A DNA stretch of 32,948 nt from Sulfurimonas sp. (GCA_027063295.1 JAMORZ010000144.1:1-32948); one strand, 5' to 3'; numbered from the stretch's first letter, positions 24,777 to 31,746 are shown. Made by a program: numbers and translations. The notes: generated by a model from the letters alone, not told the origin.

Positions 24777-26513
24777 GTAACCATCTTCAACCATAATATC
24801 AACAGCTTTTTTAAAAACAGGAACAGCAGTTTGTGAAGCAAAGTGACTCCCCTTTGGTTGGATAACAAGAACACCTATGGAGTAGTGGTGTTTTTTGTCG
24901 TTTGCAAAGCCCATAAATGCAGTGTTGTATTTGTGAACATATTTTCCTTTCTCAACGATATGAGCTGTTCCTGTTTTACCTCCTATCTCTAGCCCTGGAG
25001 TGATTGCTTTTTTCCCAGTTCCTTTCATAACAGTTTTGATAAGGATCTTTTTCATTCGCTGTGCTGTGGCACTGCTGAGTACTTGCACTTCATCAAGTTG
25101 CTCTCGTGGTATCTCCCTTTTGAACTCATCAAGAAAACTTGTTACTATCCTTGGGTACACCATCGCACCATGGTTGTTAAACGCAGAGTATGCACGAAGT
25201 ATTTGCATCAGATTTGCTTCCATCCCATAACCGTAAGAACATGTTGCCTTATAGATCTCATTTTCCAAGCGTCTTTGTGATGGTATAGAACCTTTTTTCT
25301 CATAGATAAGATCGGGTGTGGAGAGGTGAGAAAATCCAAAACTCTCAAGCCCCTCATAAAATTCATATCCTGAGAGCTTTTGTGCAAGCTGAGCTATACC
25401 TACATTTGAGGAATAAACGATAACATCTTCAGCAGAGAGCCAGTCAAAACGGTGCTCATCTGTGATAACTTTTCTCCCAATTTTAAAACGACCATTGTGA
25501 CCATTTACAAGATCATAAGGGTTTACAAGTTTTTTTTCAAGTAGAAGTGAAAATGTAATAGGCTTGATAACACTACCAGGCTCAAAACTATACTCGATCA
25601 TTCCAGCATTGAGAGAGGGATAATCGCTGCGTTTGATATGTTTTGGCAGATATCTGTTTGAAGATGCCATCGCTAAAACATCACCTGAGTGAGAGTCCAT
25701 AATAGCGATCATTATCTCTTTGGCGTCGAGTTGTACTTTCATGCTATCTAACATCTTTTCCATTTTTATCTGCAAAGAGATCGGTATAGTGAGTTTTATA
25801 TCATACCCATTGAGTTTTGTTTTTGTAAAACTCTCTTTATCTAAGATGATATATGAGTTTACATCTCTTCTTCCCCTTATGAGGGCATTTTGTCGAGCTA
25901 AAAGTGTAGAATCAAACTTTTTTTCTAACCCTTTGACACCTTTTACAAAGGTGTAGCCATCATCTTCAAGCTTGTGAGGGTAGCCTATAATAGGGGTTAA
26001 AACTTTGTTGTATGGATACTCTCTACTCTCTCCACTCTCAATGATACTGAGTCCATGGATAGACTTGTAGCCTGTTTTTGGGTTTTTTAGTTCCATAAAA
26101 ACTTTAAAACGGCGAAGTTCATAAGCGAGTTTTTTAAGGTATTGTGCCTGGATTTGTGAGATATTATAACTCAGTACAACAACACCCTTGCGTTTGTCGA
26201 GTTTTTTTCTGATCTCATCTGTTTTAATACCAGAGTAGATGCTAAAGAGTTCGATAAAAAGTTCTTTTTTTTGAGGGTCAATATAGCGTGTATTGACAAC
26301 AGCTTTGTAGAGTTTTTTTGTGGTTGCTAGATGAAAACCATCTGCAGAGATGATATCTCCTCTTCGAGCACGTGAAGTTTCTTTTGCATACAAAGAGGGT
26401 GTATGGCGCGGTTTTAGGACATTTAGCAACATTACACTTAAAAATACTAAAAATCCAAATGTAATAAGGATATAAAGAGCAGTAATCTTTTGACTTTTGG
26501 AGTTGTTTATAAT
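24753..26513 (-). CDS. ftsI: Penicillin-binding protein 2/FtsI, septal transpeptidase; start likely AUU
   Basis: This membrane-anchored transpeptidase cross-links septal peptidoglycan. Numbering from ATG 26432, the N-terminal dimerisation region begins RARRGDIISADGFHLATTKK. The catalytic motifs are EPGSVIKPITF (Ser287, Lys290), YSSNVGIAQ (341-343) and GGKTGTAH near 490. The ORF track starts at ATG 26432, after the anchor. The frame stays open upstream for 29 codons to a TAG at 26522-26520, and these codons encode a short Lys-containing stretch then ITALYILITFGFLVFLSVML, a typical anchor. No ATG, GTG or TTG lies in frame there. I infer an AUU start at 26513 (or AUA at 26510), with AGGT 8 nt upstream, overlapping the fliE stop. 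The flgB-flgC-fliE-ftsI order matches H. pylori. Confidence 0.85.
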   Translation of the reverse strand: MINNSKSQKITALYILITFGFLVFLSVMLLNVLKPRHTPSLYAKETSRARRGDIISADGFHLATTKKLYKAVVNTRYIDPQKKELFIELFSIYSGIKTDEIRKKLDKRKGVVVLSYNISQIQAQYLKKLAYELRRFKVFMELKNPKTGYKSIHGLSIIESGESREYPYNKVLTPIIGYPHKLEDDGYTFVKGVKGLEKKFDSTLLARQNALIRGRRDVNSYIILDKESFTKTKLNGYDIKLTIPISLQIKMEKMLDSMKVQLDAKEIMIAIMDSHSGDVLAMASSNRYLPKHIKRSDYPSLNAGMIEYSFEPGSVIKPITFSLLLEKKLVNPYDLVNGHNGRFKIGRKVITDEHRFDWLSAEDVIVYSSNVGIAQLAQKLSGYEFYEGLESFGFSHLSTPDLIYEKKGSIPSQRRLENEIYKATCSYGYGMEANLMQILRAYSAFNNHGAMVYPRIVTSFLDEFKREIPREQLDEVQVLSSATAQRMKKILIKTVMKGTGKKAITPGLEIGGKTGTAHIVEKGKYVHKYNTAFMGFANDKKHHYSIGVLVIQPKGSHFASQTAVPVFKKAVDIMVEDGYLEPDVIK

Positions 26514-26806
26514 TGTGTTCTACCTAACTCTTTGTATGCATTGAGTGCTTTGTTACGTATCTCAAGCATAAGTTTCATACTTGTCTCTGCTTTGCCTATG
26601 GCAAGTGCAGCTTGATGAAGATCTTTTACCTGTCCAGTTGCTAGATCAGCCAAAGCTTCCTCTTTTGTCTCTTGAAGTTCATTTACTTCTCCCAAAGCGT
26701 TTTTAAGCTCTTGGGCAAATGCACTCCCATCACCACTAGCTACTTGGCTTTTTTGTTTGAGTAGATCAGCAGTTGAGGTGGATGAAACACCATTAATATT
26801 TGTCAT
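26507..26806 (-). CDS. fliE: Flagellar hook-basal body protein FliE
   Basis: This 99-residue protein joins the MS ring to the proximal rod of the flagellum. The C-terminal segment, LHQAALAIGKAETSMKLMLE followed by IRNKALNAYKEL, is the conserved rod-like helix, and the length is typical. AGGAGAG lies about 8 nt before the ATG. It follows flgC with an 18-nt gap. Its terminal CAA TTA TAA overlaps the inferred non-standard start of ftsI. Confidence 0.95.
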   Translation of the reverse strand: MTNINGVSSTSTADLLKQKSQVASGDGSAFAQELKNALGEVNELQETKEEALADLATGQVKDLHQAALAIGKAETSMKLMLEIRNKALNAYKELGRTQL

Positions 26807-26824
26807 AAATCTTCTCTCCTAGTT

Positions 26825-27322
26825 TTATTGCAAGAGTGAAATAGATGAGTTTGCCATATCTTTTGCACTCTGAAACGCAGCAACATTTGCCTGGTAGCTT
26901 CTTGTTGCTTCAACTAAATCGGCCATTTCTATCACAGGATTAATATTTGGGTATGCAACATAACCTGAAGCATCAGCATCTGGATGATTTGGTTCATACT
27001 TCATCTTTGGTGCTCTATCATCTCGTGATATTTTATCAACAACTACACTCATTATAGCAGGATTTACCTTACTACCAAATTTGCCTTCATCAAGAGGATC
27101 TTCAAAACCATTGTCATTACTCATAGCACCAAGTGCTTTGTTGTATTCTTCATTAAAATCAATTGCACGAAATACAACCTCTTTGCGACGGTATGGTCCA
27201 CCCTCTTCGGTACGGGTAGTTTGAGCATTTGCGATATTACTTGAGATGGTATTTACCCTAACACGTTGTGCTGAGAGTCCATAACCACTTATGTCAAAAC
27301 TGTTTAAAAAGTTACTCATCAT
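26825..27322 (-). CDS. flgC: Flagellar basal-body rod protein FlgC
   Basis: This 165-residue proximal rod protein has the N-terminal motif FDISGYGLSAQRVRVNTISS followed by NIANAQTTRTEEGGPYRRKE. The C-terminal motif is MADLVEATRSYQANVAAFQS, which packs with the N-terminus in the rod. Two ATGs stand in tandem (27322 and 27319). The AAGGGG ribosome site is only 3 nt from the first and 6 nt from the second, so the second may be used. It starts 7 nt after the flgB stop. Confidence 0.96.
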   Translation of the reverse strand: MMSNFLNSFDISGYGLSAQRVRVNTISSNIANAQTTRTEEGGPYRRKEVVFRAIDFNEEYNKALGAMSNDNGFEDPLDEGKFGSKVNPAIMSVVVDKISRDDRAPKMKYEPNHPDADASGYVAYPNINPVIEMADLVEATRSYQANVAAFQSAKDMANSSISLLQ

Positions 27323-27329
27323 TTACCCC

Positions 27330-27761
27330 TTAGTTGAGTTTTTGTGAAGCTTCGATAACACTTCTAAAGATTGCACTATCTTTTTTCTTTGCCATCACAA
27401 TGGCATTGAACATCACTGAGTTTTTACTCATCTCTGTTGTTTCTACATCTATATCTACCGAGTTGCCATCATTTCTTGCCATATGACCATCTCTAAAATA
27501 GAGTGTTGGCTGAGTTGAACTGCACTCACTTTTTGGTGAGAGATGTTTTGCATCAGTTTGAGCCATCTTGAGTTGCCCTTTGTCTTTGTAAAAGATCTCA
27601 GCTTTTTTTGCGGCCAAAGCTTCTTCAAAACGGATATCACGAGGTTGGTACCCTGGAGTGTCTGCGTTTGCGATGTTAGATGCTATCATATCTTGTCTCG
27701 CTGCTCGATAATCAAGTGCTGCAGATGCTAACTCTGCTGAACGTGATACTGCATAACTCAT
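27330..27761 (-). CDS. flgB: Flagellar basal-body rod protein FlgB
   Basis: This 143-residue proximal rod protein is first in the flgB-flgC-fliE-ftsI operon. The N-terminal motif is AALDYRAARQDMIASNIANA followed by DTPGYQPRDIRFEEAL. The C-terminal part (MSKNSVMFNAIVMAKKKDSA) is the conserved rod interaction region. TAAGGAG lies 7 nt before the ATG. A sigma54-type promoter is centred about 45 bp upstream, tying expression to the RpoN tier of flagellar genes. Confidence 0.96.
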   Translation of the reverse strand: MSYAVSRSAELASAALDYRAARQDMIASNIANADTPGYQPRDIRFEEALAAKKAEIFYKDKGQLKMAQTDAKHLSPKSECSSTQPTLYFRDGHMARNDGNSVDIDVETTEMSKNSVMFNAIVMAKKKDSAIFRSVIEASQKLN

Positions 27762-27797
27762 AAAAACTCCTTAGATATCTTCATATAGATGTGAATA

Positions 27798-27814
27798 AAG
27801 CAAAATACATTCCA
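27798..27814 (-). promoter_or_regulatory. Sigma54 (RpoN) promoter for flgBC-fliE
   Basis: On the minus strand TGGAATGTATTTTGCTT has the invariant GG and GC separated by exactly 10 nt (-24/-12), close to the Campylobacter form GGAA-N-TTTGCTT. The predicted start, near 27788, is about 27 nt before the flgB ATG. Proximal rod genes are RpoN-dependent in C. jejuni. Confidence 0.8.
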
Positions 27815-27931
27815 TAAAAACAAATGTGAAGTAAAAGTGAAAAATTCAGCAAACTTTAAACAAAATCGGCTCATAATCTCACTTAAGGTTACTAGTGTAA
27901 TCCAAATTTTTACAACATAAAAGGAGTTCTT

Positions 27932-28366
27932 ATGAAAAGAGCTGGTTTTACAATGATCGAATTGATCTTCGTTATCGTTATCTTAGGTATTTTAGCAGCA
28001 GTTGCTATTCCAAAACTTGCGGCTACTCGTGATGACGCTAAAATCTCTAAAGGTGCAAGTGAAGTTGCAACAATCGTAGCTGATATTGGTGCTTACTATA
28101 CATCAAAAGGTAAATTTGATGCATTTAGTAAAATGACAAATGTTAAAGTTGATGACAACACAAAAGGTGCAGCTAATAATGATGTTATCAACTATGAGTC
28201 AAAAGATGGTACTGCATGTGTTGAGTTTAAAATTAACAGTGCTGCTGATGGAAATGTAACTGTAACTGTAGATAAAAGTACTGATAAAGTTTGTGCTGGT
28301 ATCTCTGATATCGCAGGTGACTTAAATGGTACACATGTATTTGGTGGTTCATCAGTTAGTTATTAA
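27932..28366 (+). CDS. Type IV pilin-like protein (pilin 1), probable major subunit
   Basis: A 144-residue class III signal protein. The leader MKRAG is cut before Phe6 (FTMIELIFVIVILGILAAVA), with Glu at mature position 5, giving the hydrophobic stalk helix of type IV pilins and type II secretion pseudopilins. The rest is small and Ala/Gly/Thr-rich. Cys96 and Cys121 could form the D-region disulfide. AAAAGGAG before the ATG is strong. Codons are of the highly expressed type (ATC, TTC, GGT, CGT), unlike the two paralogues behind it. No assembly ATPase, secretin or prepilin peptidase is in the window, so pilus or secretion role is undecided. Confidence 0.88.
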   Translation: MKRAGFTMIELIFVIVILGILAAVAIPKLAATRDDAKISKGASEVATIVADIGAYYTSKGKFDAFSKMTNVKVDDNTKGAANNDVINYESKDGTACVEFKINSAADGNVTVTVDKSTDKVCAGISDIAGDLNGTHVFGGSSVSY

Positions 28367-28384
28367 TTGTAACTTGCTAACTTA

Positions 28385-28407
28385 GGTCATCCTTCTTCTG
28401 GATGACC
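28385..28407 (+). terminator. Stem-loop between pilins 1 and 2
   Basis: GGTCATCC-(7 nt)-GGATGACC, an 8-bp perfect stem 19 nt after the first pilin stop, without a T-run. It is more likely a 3' mRNA stabiliser or partial stop than a full terminator. It would let pilin 1 accumulate more message than pilin 2. Confidence 0.5.
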
Positions 28408-28426
28408 CCAATGACAAAGGTTTGTT

Positions 28427-28882
28427 TTGAAGAAAGCTTTTACTATGATAGAACTTATTTTTGTTATTGTTATTTTGGGTATTTTGGCAGCTGTTGCCAT
28501 CCCAAAACTTGCTGCTACTCGTGATGATGCTAAAATTTCTAGACTCTCAATGAATATTGAAACAGCTATTGCAGAGATTGGTTCTTATGCGGCTTCAAAA
28601 GGGAAGACTGAAAGTGATCTCTCCAAGATGTCTGCTGCCATTGAATATATGGTTCGAGGTGGTGAAGCAGATGTTAGTGAGAATGACAAAGCAAAGATAA
28701 AAGTTGGTGAAAATTCTGATTGTATCACTATTGAAGTGGTTACAAGTGCAGATGGAAATGATAAAAATGTGACTGTTGTAGCAAATGATGATGATGGTGA
28801 TGGTAAATGTAAAACTATACAAACCGTTATAAAAGATCAAAACTACAATATGCAACTAGAAGGAAGTACTGTTACTTACTAA
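28427..28882 (+). CDS. Type IV pilin-like protein (pilin 2)
   Basis: A 151-residue paralogue of the preceding gene. The start is a TTG with AAAGG 6 nt upstream; the first in-frame ATG falls inside the signal. The stalk FTMIELIFVIVILGILAAVA plus the next 14 residues is identical to pilin 1, but the codons differ at many third positions. The residue before the cleavage site is Ala4, not Gly. Cys99 and Cys128 could form the C-terminal disulfide. NDDDGDGKC at 120-128 is an acidic loop that could bind calcium, as in the major pseudopilin GspG. Probably a minor or specialised subunit. Confidence 0.82.
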   Translation: MKKAFTMIELIFVIVILGILAAVAIPKLAATRDDAKISRLSMNIETAIAEIGSYAASKGKTESDLSKMSAAIEYMVRGGEADVSENDKAKIKVGENSDCITIEVVTSADGNDKNVTVVANDDDGDGKCKTIQTVIKDQNYNMQLEGSTVTY

Positions 28883-28899
28883 AATTTTCTTCTTAATTG

Positions 28900-28927
28900 G
28901 GAACATGCTGCTTTAGTGTGTTCCTTT
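28900..28927 (+). terminator. Weak hairpin after pilin 2
   Basis: GGAACA pairs with TGTTCC around a 13-nt loop, then TTTC. It is a weak terminator candidate, supported by the new -10 box just downstream. Confidence 0.4.
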
Positions 28928-28966
28928 CACATTTTCTTCTTCAAACAAAATTAACATACATTACAC

Positions 28967-28972
28967 TATAAT
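28967..28972 (+). promoter_or_regulatory. Candidate -10 box for pilin 3
   Basis: A perfect TATAAT in CACTATAATAC, 33 nt before the ATG of the third pilin gene, with no recognisable -35 box. It suggests that pilin 3 has its own transcript. Confidence 0.5.
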
Positions 28973-29005
28973 ACTTCAAAACTACTACATTGTAAGGAAT
29001 TTGTT

Positions 29006-29452
29006 ATGAGATCTGCTTTTAGTATGATAGAACTTGTTTTTGTAATCGTTATTTTAGGTATTTTGGCTGCAGTGGCTGTCCCAAAACTTGCTGCAACTCG
29101 TACCGATGCACAGATAGCTAAAGGTAGATCTGATATCGCTTCTGTACGTTCTGCTATCATTAATGAACGTCAATCTCGCCTTATTACAGGTGATTCTACT
29201 TTCATTAAAGGAACAAAGATTAATGATGGGGGAGTGTTTGGTGGAGTGTTGACATACCCACTAACTTCAAGTACTGCTGATGGTCATTGGGAAGATGTTG
29301 ATGATAGTAATGATGATAATGCAACTTACAAATTTAGAGCACAAGGTGTAGCAGTGGAGTTTACTTATACACGCTCCAATGGTGTTTTTACTTGTGATGA
29401 GGGTGATGAGAGTACAGATGAGCAAAAGCTTTGTGCAAAACTTATTCACTAA
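29006..29452 (+). CDS. Type IV pilin-like protein (pilin 3)
   Basis: A 148-residue third member. Cleavage would fall after Ala4, releasing FSMIELVFVIVILGILAAVA with Glu at +5. KLAATRTDAQIAKG follows the stalk, slightly diverged from pilins 1 and 2. The C-terminal half differs from both: it contains TYPLTSSTADGHW, an acidic DVDDSNDDN stretch, and Cys130/Cys143 as a possible disulfide pair. AAGGA lies 8 nt before the ATG. It has its own candidate promoter and is followed after 16 nt by the DnaJ-domain gene. Function within a pilus or type II system is not resolved. Confidence 0.85.
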   Translation: MRSAFSMIELVFVIVILGILAAVAVPKLAATRTDAQIAKGRSDIASVRSAIINERQSRLITGDSTFIKGTKINDGGVFGGVLTYPLTSSTADGHWEDVDDSNDDNATYKFRAQGVAVEFTYTRSNGVFTCDEGDESTDEQKLCAKLIH

Positions 29453-29468
29453 TGTGGAGTTTTAGATA

Positions 29469-30218
29469 ATGGGTAATCTTCTTCTCTTCTTGCTCTTAGG
29501 TGGTGTTTTTTATTATATTTTTAAGAGCTATAGTCGTTATGAGTCTTACTCAAAAGAGGCTTTTAAAGATTTCTCTATCTCCCATGAGGCACTCAAAAAT
29601 TCAGAACTTGGACTTTTTGTAGCTCTTGTAGCAAAGGTAGCAAAGGCAGATGGAAGAGTCGATGCTCTTGAAGCTGAACTAGTAGGACTAATGTTTGATG
29701 ATATCTCATCGGTTTTTCCTGAACCTGAGAGAACGAAGCAGATCCTCAAAGATATTTTTGCCAAAGAGAAAAACAAAAACAATGTAGCACAAACAGCTCA
29801 AAAACTCTCTCATGCCATTAAAAATAACCCACAAAAAACGCAGCAGTTTATGGGGTTTTTGATCCAACTTGCGTTTGTTGATGGTGAAGTGAGTAGTTCT
29901 GAAGAGGAGGTGCTACAAACAATTGCCCAAGCACTTGCATTTGATCCAAAGCTTTATCATGCTATTTTTGATAGATTTGAGCAGATGATGCAACACCAAA
30001 GCCCAAAAGCTTCACTTGATGATGCTTATGCACTTCTTGGTGTGAGTAAAAATGATGATATGGCAACCATTAAAAAAGCATATAGAAAGCTAATTCGCCA
30101 GTATCATCCAGATATCATCAAGTCACAAGGAAAAAGTGAAGAGTATATGCAAGAAGCAACAGCAAAAACACAAGAGATCAACCAAGCTTATGAGATGATC
30201 AAAGAGGCTAGAAAATAG
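29469..30218 (+). CDS. Membrane-anchored TerB/DnaJ-domain protein (DjlA-like co-chaperone)
   Basis: A 249-residue protein. Residues 3-20 form a membrane anchor (LLLFLLLGGVFYYIF). Residues about 40-165 are an all-helical TerB-like domain (ALVAKVAKADGRVDALEAEL and IQLAFVDGEVSSSEEEVLQT, the repeated DG acidic motif that can bind metal). Residues about 184-249 are a J domain (DAYALLGVSKNDDMATIKKA) with the HPD tripeptide in RQYHPDI, which stimulates DnaK ATPase. The order anchor-TerB-J is that of DjlA, an inner-membrane DnaK co-chaperone. GGAG lies about 11 nt before the ATG. It converges with the phosphoribosyltransferase gene. Confidence 0.88.
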   Translation: MGNLLLFLLLGGVFYYIFKSYSRYESYSKEAFKDFSISHEALKNSELGLFVALVAKVAKADGRVDALEAELVGLMFDDISSVFPEPERTKQILKDIFAKEKNKNNVAQTAQKLSHAIKNNPQKTQQFMGFLIQLAFVDGEVSSSEEEVLQTIAQALAFDPKLYHAIFDRFEQMMQHQSPKASLDDAYALLGVSKNDDMATIKKAYRKLIRQYHPDIIKSQGKSEEYMQEATAKTQEINQAYEMIKEARK

Positions 30219-30228
30219 CCTCTAGTTT
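30203..30228. terminator. Bidirectional terminator spanning both convergent stop codons
   Basis: AGAGGCTA-GAAAA-TAGCCTCT is an 8-bp perfect stem. Its right arm contains the TAG stop of the DjlA-like gene and, on the other strand, overlaps the TAG stop of the phosphoribosyltransferase. The plus-strand tail is AGTTTTG, and the minus-strand tail is short (TTGATC). It would serve both genes, more strongly on the plus strand. Confidence 0.65.
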
Positions 30229-30671
30229 TGTGTTGTAAAATCTGATTCCCAAAAAAATTCTATCCACTCTTTTGCTTCGTTGACCCAGTAAGTCGGTTGA
30301 TAACAAGATGTTTTTTTGTAAAAAAGTGTTGCAGATTTAAAAATCACTTCAGGGTGTAACTCCTGAAGTGTTTGCATCACATTTTGCAAAGTCTCTCCAC
30401 TGTCTGCAATATCATCAACAACAAGAACTCTTGAGACACCATCAAAACTACAACTATTACAAATTGTAAACTTTTCACGTTTTGTTGTTTTATCATAAAG
30501 CTCTGTACGTAGACTTTGGAGTTCTCTTAACTCCAAACCCTCAGCCATACAGTGTGCTAATGTTAGCCCCCCACGGGCAACTGCGACGATAGACTCAGGT
30601 TGAAACTCTTGAACCTGTGTTATCAGTTTGTTTGTATCTTGTTGAAAGTTTTTATAATCATAATAAAGCAT
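30222..30671 (-). CDS. Purine-type phosphoribosyltransferase (Gpt-like)
   Basis: A 149-residue type I PRTase from ATG 30671; the ORF track adds five residues from a TTG. VAVARGGLTLAH at 29-40 forms the phosphate loop. The PRPP-binding signature RVLVVDDIADSGETL is at 81-95 with the paired Asp residues. The size (about 150) and the TLFYKKTSCYQPTYWVNEAK segment resemble xanthine-guanine phosphoribosyltransferase, which salvages bases with PRPP, but the base specificity is not certain. A TATAAT ends exactly 7 nt before the A of the ATG, so the mRNA may be leaderless. Confidence 0.85.
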   Translation of the reverse strand: MLYYDYKNFQQDTNKLITQVQEFQPESIVAVARGGLTLAHCMAEGLELRELQSLRTELYDKTTKREKFTICNSCSFDGVSRVLVVDDIADSGETLQNVMQTLQELHPEVIFKSATLFYKKTSCYQPTYWVNEAKEWIEFFWESDFTTQN

Positions 30672-30677
30672 AGATGA

Positions 30678-30683
30678 ATTATA
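30678..30683 (-). promoter_or_regulatory. -10 box placing transcription start at the PRTase ATG
   Basis: TATAAT on the minus strand is followed by six bases (TCATCT) and then ATG, so the expected +1 is at or within a base or two of the start codon. An A7 tract lies upstream in place of a -35 box. Confidence 0.5.
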
Positions 30684-30712
30684 CAATAATTAGGTTTTTT
30701 TATTAGAAATTA

Positions 30713-30721
30713 TGGTAAAAT
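30713..30721 (+). promoter_or_regulatory. Extended -10 promoter for the lipoprotein pair
   Basis: TGGTAAAAT fits an extended -10 (TG-n-TAAAAT, one mismatch to TATAAT), 33 nt before the lipoprotein ATG. It lies back to back with the PRTase promoter. Confidence 0.45.
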
Positions 30722-30754
30722 ACTTTCAAATCAATTTAAAAAAAGGATATCCTT

Positions 30755-31339
30755 ATGATCAAAACTTTTACTTCAATAGCAGCTGCTGCATTAATCGCTG
30801 CAACAATGACAGGATGTGGTGGTGCACAACCAGCTCCTCAAAAACAAGAAGAGCCAGATTTCCGTTGTAAACAAGAGGGACAACTTGCACCAAAATGGAC
30901 TTGTGTTCCAATGGTTGAAGGTGCATATGCTGGTGTAGGTATTGCTCAAAGAAACCCAGCTGGTATGGGGATGATGAGAAGAGAAGCTCTTGCAAATGGT
31001 CGTTCAGATCTTGCACAACAAATCAAATCTCAAGTAAAAGATAAAGTAGAAACTTTTACTCGTACTATTGGTGTAGGTGATAGCGCAACAGTAGATAAAG
31101 TTACAACTGCTGTTTCTAAACAAGTTGCAAAAGTAGATCTTTCTGGTTCTAAACCTGTTGATGCTTGGCAAAGTGATGCTGGAACACTTTATCTTTTAGT
31201 TACAGTTCCTGAGTCAACTGTAAATGGTGAAGTAAAAGCGGCTGTGAAGTCTTCACTTAGAAATGAAAATGCACTATGGCAACAATTCCAATCTAAACAA
31301 GCTTTAGAAGGGTTGGAAAAAGAGTTCCCAACTAACTAA
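30755..31339 (+). CDS. LPP20-family lipoprotein 1
   Basis: A 194-residue lipoprotein. The signal peptide ends in the lipobox TMTG-Cys21. An LPP20-like domain follows from about residue 58 (GAYAGVGIAQRNPAGMGMMR, then the helical RREALANGRSDLAQQIKSQV and a strand-rich end TLYLLVTVPESTVNGEVKAA). Lpp20 of H. pylori is a surface-exposed outer-membrane-associated lipoprotein; the role here is unknown. Cys38 and Cys50 in the linker could form a disulfide. AAAAGGAT precedes the ATG. The stop overlaps the ATG of the next gene (TAATG), so the two are co-translated. Confidence 0.85.
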   Translation: MIKTFTSIAAAALIAATMTGCGGAQPAPQKQEEPDFRCKQEGQLAPKWTCVPMVEGAYAGVGIAQRNPAGMGMMRREALANGRSDLAQQIKSQVKDKVETFTRTIGVGDSATVDKVTTAVSKQVAKVDLSGSKPVDAWQSDAGTLYLLVTVPESTVNGEVKAAVKSSLRNENALWQQFQSKQALEGLEKEFPTN

Positions 31340-31746
31340 TGTTAAGATTTCTTTTTAGTTTTAGTATTGTAGTTTCTCTCTTTACAGGTTGTAACTCTTC
31401 ACAGCCTGTACCACATGTTCGCTCTGCACAGCCAGCATGGATATTAAATCCAAATCAAGATGGTAAAATCGGAGCTATCGGTGTTGCAGCAAGAACATAC
31501 GATCAAAAGATCTCTACACAAAGAAAGCTTGCGATTACTCGTGCATTGGATGAGTTGAGTTTACAACAGCAAGTGAAGGTGCACTTGAGTATGACAAAAC
31601 GTGATAAAGTTAGTAATAACTCATCATCGATGAATATGGATACTCAAAGTAATTACAAGTCAAACGCAACTATTACAGCACATATCGCTGATGTTTATAA
31701 AGATAAAACAACAGGTGAACTTTATGTGTGGATGGTGATGGATTAG
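31339..31746 (+). CDS. LPP20-family lipoprotein 2
   Basis: A 135-residue lipoprotein with a clean lipobox, LFTG-Cys18. The domain from about residue 32 (PAWILNPNQDGKIGAIGVAA followed by ISTQRKLAITRALDELSLQQ) aligns by eye with lipoprotein 1, including the Gly-Val-Ala strand and the following helix, so it is a diverged paralogue. It ends early, at GELYVWMVMD, without the C-terminal helix of lipoprotein 1. Its ATG shares one base with the upstream stop. A terminator starts at its stop codon. Confidence 0.82.
   Translation: MLRFLFSFSIVVSLFTGCNSSQPVPHVRSAQPAWILNPNQDGKIGAIGVAARTYDQKISTQRKLAITRALDELSLQQQVKVHLSMTKRDKVSNNSSSMNMDTQSNYKSNATITAHIADVYKDKTTGELYVWMVMD

Noticed and set aside
27862-27872. 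GCCGATTT on the minus strand as a sigma28 (FliA) -10 box for flgB
   Set aside because: No TAAA-type -35 at the required distance, and the sigma54 match closer to flgB is much better.
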